From Sphingomonas sp. So64.6b (GTDB lineage: Bacteria; Pseudomonadota; Alphaproteobacteria; Sphingomonadales; Sphingomonadaceae): a DNA stretch of 64,000 bases. The stretch covers positions 868,001 through 932,000 of the forward strand of contig NZ_CP048817.1 of the NCBI RefSeq assembly GCF_014171475.1, read 5' to 3'. The position numbers and the translations under genes were made by a program. Positions 60,569 to 64,000 of the stretch are shown in pieces. Within the stretch, counting starts at the first letter, position 1; each line of letters starts with the position of its first letter. The notes beneath the pieces were generated by a model that worked only from the letters and a program-made list of their open reading frames with translations, was not told where the DNA came from and made no database searches.

Positions 60569-61102
60569 ATGATCGCGAGTGCCGGTTTTCCGTTCGACCT
60601 GCCGGCGACACTCGTCGCGCAGGGCTTTTCGCTGCGCCCCGAAGCCGACGCGGATGTGCCGTTCGCGATGCGGCTCTATGCCTCGACGCGCGAGGATGAA
60701 CTGGCACAGGTCTCTGGCTGGAGCGAGGAGCAGAAATCCCTGTTCCTGGCGCAACAATTCACCGCCCAGCGCCACCATTACAAGACGCAATTGGCATGCG
60801 ATTTCCATGTCATCGAGCATCATGGAGAGCCGGTCGGGCGACTCTATCTCGAGCGCCGCGAGACCATCGTATCAATCGTCGACATCGCGCTGATGCCCGA
60901 GGCGCGGGGCAAGGGGACGGGGCGCTTCATCATCGAGGCATTGATCGAGGCGGCGGCGCAAACCGGGCGCGGCGTCGGCATTTTCGTTGAAAAATTCAAT
61001 CCCGCGCTTCACCTCTATCAGCGGCTCGGCTTCACCATGGTCCGTGAGCTTGAGGTCTATCTCGAAATGGAAAGAGTCAGCACTCCGGCTTCGGCTAGCT
61101 GA
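60569..61102 (+). CDS. GNAT-family N-acetyltransferase next to the collar genes
   Basis: A 177-residue acetyltransferase. Motif A is visible as PEARGKGTGRFIIEALIEAA, with IVDIALMPE before it and NPALHLYQRLGFTMV at the C-terminus, all typical of GNAT enzymes. It lies eight bases after the last collar gene and probably belongs to the same operon. The position suggests it acetylates a surface component or the collar proteins, but no substrate is known. Confidence 0.85.
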   Translation: MIASAGFPFDLPATLVAQGFSLRPEADADVPFAMRLYASTREDELAQVSGWSEEQKSLFLAQQFTAQRHHYKTQLACDFHVIEHHGEPVGRLYLERRETIVSIVDIALMPEARGKGTGRFIIEALIEAAAQTGRGVGIFVEKFNPALHLYQRLGFTMVRELEVYLEMERVSTPASAS

Positions 61103-61397
61103 AGCACGCTTCGTACGTCACGCCGCTCTCGTCCTTGGCTACCGGCACCAGGAAAATGTGCTGGTCGCCCATTGCCGCGTGCTGCAGCAAATAGCTGAAC
61201 TGCGGCCGGACGATACCGTCGGCCGCCTTGAACTGCAGCGAGAAGGGCTCGCGCGGCGCATCGGCTCGCTTGAGCGAGCTCTGGGCTACTGCGTCGGTCA
61301 ATACCAGTTCGGTCGTCGCGCCCTCGGGATCGACCAGCGTGAAGCTCGTGCCCAGATGAGCGGTGAAATCCTCACATGCCAGAATGCCGTCGACCAT
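61095..61397 (-). CDS. DUF6916-like protein
   Basis: A 100-residue protein starting MVDGILACEDFTAHLG. The pattern of small beta strands and the ending GVTYEACFS resemble DUF6916 proteins, which accompany tail-collar genes in other genomes. The ATG at 61397 is chosen. It converges with, and overlaps by eight bases, the end of the GNAT gene. Function unknown. Confidence 0.65.
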   Translation of the reverse strand: MVDGILACEDFTAHLGTSFTLVDPEGATTELVLTDAVAQSSLKRADAPREPFSLQFKAADGIVRPQFSYLLQHAAMGDQHIFLVPVAKDESGVTYEACFS

Positions 61398-61523
61398 GTC
61401 CTTCTTGCTCCCCCTTGTTCGTCGAATTGATGCGTGGCCGATCAAATGCCGACAATCAAGCGACAGCATACTCCTGGGCTAACTTGGGTTTAAATTTCCA
61501 GGCTGGTTTGTCGCCGCTCAAGA

Positions 61524-62327
61524 TCAGGCGAAGATATCCGATAGAGCATCGGTCGCGGGGCCGTCTTTCCAGTCGCGCAACTCGACATATATCGATGTCT
61601 GGATCGTAGTCGAAATCGCGGTCGAGACGGTCGATATGACGGAGGAGACGATCAGGTACCAGATCGGCAGGCCTTGCGCGAATGCGCCAGCGACGCCTTG
61701 CAATCCGTAGATCGCAAAAAGGGCCGCACCGAGCAACGCGGCAAACGCCCACATGATCACCACAAGAAGCAGGTTGATGCCGAATACCGGCCAACGCGCG
61801 CCGCTTGTGAGGTAGCGGCTCCTACCGAATGCCGCGAAAATGCCGCTGCGCTCTTCGACCAGGACCGGCCCGGCGACCGACCACATGATATAGAGCATGA
61901 TGCCGGGCACGATCAGCAGGATCAGGCCGAACATGACCGCCAGTCCGAGCAGAAGTCCGACAATGAAAAGCGGCACGATGACTTGCAGGCCGGCCAGCGC
62001 GGATTCGCCAAAGCCGGCTTCGCGGCCCTGGCTGTGCGCGACCGTGGCCCGGACCAATGCGCCCTGGACGATCATCGCCAAAGCGATCCCGATCACGACC
62101 TGCGCGATCGGCAGCGCAATCGACCATGCGGTAAAATTCGGTGCCGTTGCCACTGACGTTCTTAAGCTCTGACCGAGATAGGCCATCGCTACACTGGGGA
62201 GCGCACCAAACAGGAATGCGATGCCAAATACGGTTAGCGGATTGCTGCCAATCGTCGAAAACGCGCGGCTGAACACGCGGCCGACTGAAACACTGCGGTC
62301 GGTCGAACCGCCGATATTGGTCGCCAT
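61524..62327 (-). CDS. Polytopic membrane protein (YciC/DUF975-type)
   Basis: A 267-residue inner-membrane protein with six or seven hydrophobic helices (clear at about 30-50, 70-95, 110-145, 150-165, 180-210 and 220-240), GY-type short loops, and MLYIMWSVAGPVLVEERSG, a sequence typical of the glycerophosphodiester-phosphodiesterase membrane-domain/YciC family. Function unknown. It is divergent from the DUF4129 gene. Confidence 0.7.
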   Translation of the reverse strand: MATNIGGSTDRSVSVGRVFSRAFSTIGSNPLTVFGIAFLFGALPSVAMAYLGQSLRTSVATAPNFTAWSIALPIAQVVIGIALAMIVQGALVRATVAHSQGREAGFGESALAGLQVIVPLFIVGLLLGLAVMFGLILLIVPGIMLYIMWSVAGPVLVEERSGIFAAFGRSRYLTSGARWPVFGINLLLVVIMWAFAALLGAALFAIYGLQGVAGAFAQGLPIWYLIVSSVISTVSTAISTTIQTSIYVELRDWKDGPATDALSDIFA

Positions 62328-62487
62328 GATCTTTTCCTCGTAACTTTCGCCGGTTGCGTCGGTTCCCTCGCATGGCTTTTTTCAGATTGGCGGTACGGCT
62401 TTGCGATGTCCAGAGGCCATTGGCGATTGCGCGGCGGCCCATATCCGCTAATCTGCACGCTGGCGCGCGGGGCTGCCGGGGAATGAT

Positions 62488-63186
62488 GTGAGCGCGGGGA
62501 ATACGCATCAGGCGGCTGCCGATGGTTTTGCGGCTGCCCATGCGGCGCTGAAGGCCGACGCGTCGACTCAGTTCACCCTCGGACCGGCCCCGAAACGACC
62601 GCCACCGCCGCAATGGCTGGAGGATTTCTTCAATTGGCTCGGCCATGCGTTAGGGCCGGTCGGCCGATTCTTCCAATGGGTCAGCAGCTTCATGCCCAAC
62701 GCGCCCTATGCGCGTATCTTTCTGTGGTCGGTCATCGCGCTCGCCGCAGCGACGCTGCTCTGGATGGCCTGGCAGCGCATTCGTCATGGCGAATGGCGGC
62801 TGCCGCGACGACGTGCTGCGGCACCGCCAAAGATCGGCACGGTCGAGGATGAATGGGAGCCCGATGCGGCGCCGGTCCGTTCCTGGCTGCGTGAAGCTGA
62901 TGCGATGGCTGAGCAGGGCCGCTTTGCCGAGGCGGTGCACCATTTGCTGTTCCGCTCGGTCGAGGACATTGCACGCCGCCGCCCGCGCCTCGTCCGGCCC
63001 GCGCTGACCAGCCGCGAATTGGCCGCTGCGGAGGCGATACCGCCTTCTGCGCGGGACCTGTTCGCCGGCATCGCGCGGCTGGTCGAGAAGAGCTTGTTTG
63101 GTGGTCGGCCGGTCGTCGCCGAGGATTGGCAGTCGGCGCGCGCTGCCTATGCCGATTTCGCCTTGCCGGGCACGTGGCGCGCATGA
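62488..63186 (+). CDS. DUF4129-family membrane protein
   Basis: A 232-residue protein with one transmembrane helix (IFLWSVIALAAATLLWMAW, about residues 75-95) and a C-terminal DUF4129 domain (RSWLREADAMAEQGRFAEAVHHLLFRSVEDIARR, then RPALTSRELA). Start is GTG at 62488. Such proteins sit with a DUF4350 protein and a MoxR ATPase/DUF58 set; the DUF4350 gene overlaps it here. Function of the set is not established. Confidence 0.8.
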   Translation: MSAGNTHQAAADGFAAAHAALKADASTQFTLGPAPKRPPPPQWLEDFFNWLGHALGPVGRFFQWVSSFMPNAPYARIFLWSVIALAAATLLWMAWQRIRHGEWRLPRRRAAAPPKIGTVEDEWEPDAAPVRSWLREADAMAEQGRFAEAVHHLLFRSVEDIARRRPRLVRPALTSRELAAAEAIPPSARDLFAGIARLVEKSLFGGRPVVAEDWQSARAAYADFALPGTWRA

Positions 63187-64000
63187 GCGATATCGTCATC
63201 GGCAAGGGCAGCGGCGAGGAGACCTTCCGGACGCGGACGGTGGTGCTCATCCTTGCTGTCGGCATTCTTGGGTTTATCGCGACATTGGTGCTCGGCGCCT
63301 TCGCGCCCGATCTGCGCTCAGGCCGCAATGGCGGCGCACATGCATTGTCGACATCGGCCACCGGCTATAGCGGCATCGTGCGTCTCGCCAAGGCAACCGG
63401 TCGCAATCCTCAGGTGACGCGCGACGAACATCTGCTCAACACGAAAAGCCTCGTCATCCTGACACCCGAAAAGGGCGCGACCGACATGTCCGGTGTGCTG
63501 GCGCAACGCGGCAAGCGGCCCACACTCGTCATCCTGCCGAAATGGGATACTTTGGTCGATCCGCTGCACAGCGGTTGGGTCCATTACACTGGGCTGAAAC
63601 CGACCTTCGAGGCCGATGGTGTACTCGCGCCGGCGGACAAGCTCACCACCGTGCGTCACCCGAGCGGCGGCCGCCCTTTGCGCATCTCGACCGACTTGCC
63701 GCAGACCATCCGCCTGTTCGCGCCGCGCCCGCTGCAGACCATTTCCGGACGGGGAATCGTTCCGTTGATCACCGACCAGGACGGGCGCATCGTGCTTGCC
63801 CGACTGCCCGGCCGCGATCTGTTCGTGCTGGCCGATCCGGATCTGTTGTCGAACATTGGCATGGCTAACGCCACCCAGGCGAAATCGGCGCTCGAATTGC
63901 TCGATTCGCTGAATTATGCCGACCGGGAATCGATCCTGTTCGATGTCACGCTGAATGGTTTTGGTCATTCGCGCAGTCCGCTTAAATTGCTGTTCGAACC
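63183..64000 (+). CDS. DUF4350-domain protein, C-terminus cut by window edge
   Basis: Starts MSDIVIGKGSGEETFRTR, with a helix (VVLILAVGILGFIATLVLGAF) and the DUF4350 domain (ALSTSATGYSGIVRLAKATGR through VILPKWDT). Its ATG overlaps the DUF4129 stop (ATGA). About 272 codons are visible. Downstream a MoxR ATPase gene would be expected if the usual neighbourhood is conserved. Confidence 0.82.
   Translation, partial: MSDIVIGKGSGEETFRTRTVVLILAVGILGFIATLVLGAFAPDLRSGRNGGAHALSTSATGYSGIVRLAKATGRNPQVTRDEHLLNTKSLVILTPEKGATDMSGVLAQRGKRPTLVILPKWDTLVDPLHSGWVHYTGLKPTFEADGVLAPADKLTTVRHPSGGRPLRISTDLPQTIRLFAPRPLQTISGRGIVPLITDQDGRIVLARLPGRDLFVLADPDLLSNIGMANATQAKSALELLDSLNYADRESILFDVTLNGFGHSRSPLKLLFE

Overview
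The window looks like a chromosome segment of a Sphingomonas-like alphaproteobacterium (Sphingomonadaceae). I infer this from the GC-rich codon use, the gene order mutM-rpsT-dnaA, the SecB/Tim44-domain/MltA/Smr block, many Tat-type signal peptides, and chromosomal tail-collar (MdpB-like) genes. No database search was possible, so the taxonomy is an inference. No rRNA, tRNA, CRISPR array, integrase or insertion sequence was seen.

Bases 1-22,800 are mostly housekeeping. In order: a partial UDP-GlcNAc 2-epimerase gene; a minus-strand run of ubiE, ubiB, a membrane protein, coaC, coaB, dut and moeB; mutM, rpsT and dnaA on the plus strand; then trpS, murJ and secB; a Tim44-domain gene, mltA and smr; a GGDEF/EAL gene; and dapE. 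The bifunctional coaBC gene is split by one in-frame TGA followed at once by ATG. Palindromic intergenic repeats sit between several of these genes. At 21.45-22.8 kb an ArsR regulator with a clear operator drives an SRPBCC protein and an extra ClpP.

Bases 22,900-37,100 are accessory metabolism. They include a CocE-type hydrolase, a glycosyltransferase, a GST and an oxidoreductase. They also hold a possible polysaccharide locus: two tandem Tat-exported GH10 hydrolases, an outer-membrane barrel, and a minus-strand operon of a BcsB-like periplasmic protein, a processive GT2 synthase and a sugar-nucleotide epimerase.

Bases 37,067-43,677 form a tightly overlapping operon for D-glutamate/N-acyl-D-amino acid use: LysR regulator, DgcN, DgcA, D-aminoacylase, a DAACS symporter with altered ion-site motifs, and a PhyH dioxygenase. 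Two LysR-like dyads lie upstream of lysR. Bases 44,658-52,486 encode a compact type IV secretion system (VirB2-3-4-6-8-9-10-11). VirB1, VirB5, VirB7, VirD4 and relaxase genes are not in view.

Bases 52,600-61,400 are the most unusual part. An Asp/Asn beta-hydroxylase diverges from an operon of a sulfotransferase-like protein with a Nif11-like N-terminus and an asparagine-synthetase homologue whose glutaminase cysteine is missing, as in lasso-peptide cyclases. A convergent 68-codon ORF has features of a lasso-type precursor. Next come six tail-collar proteins arranged as a duplicated three-gene block (A-B-C, A-B-C), each block with a similar leader region, followed by GNAT and DUF6916-like genes. 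The window ends in a DUF4129/DUF4350 pair.
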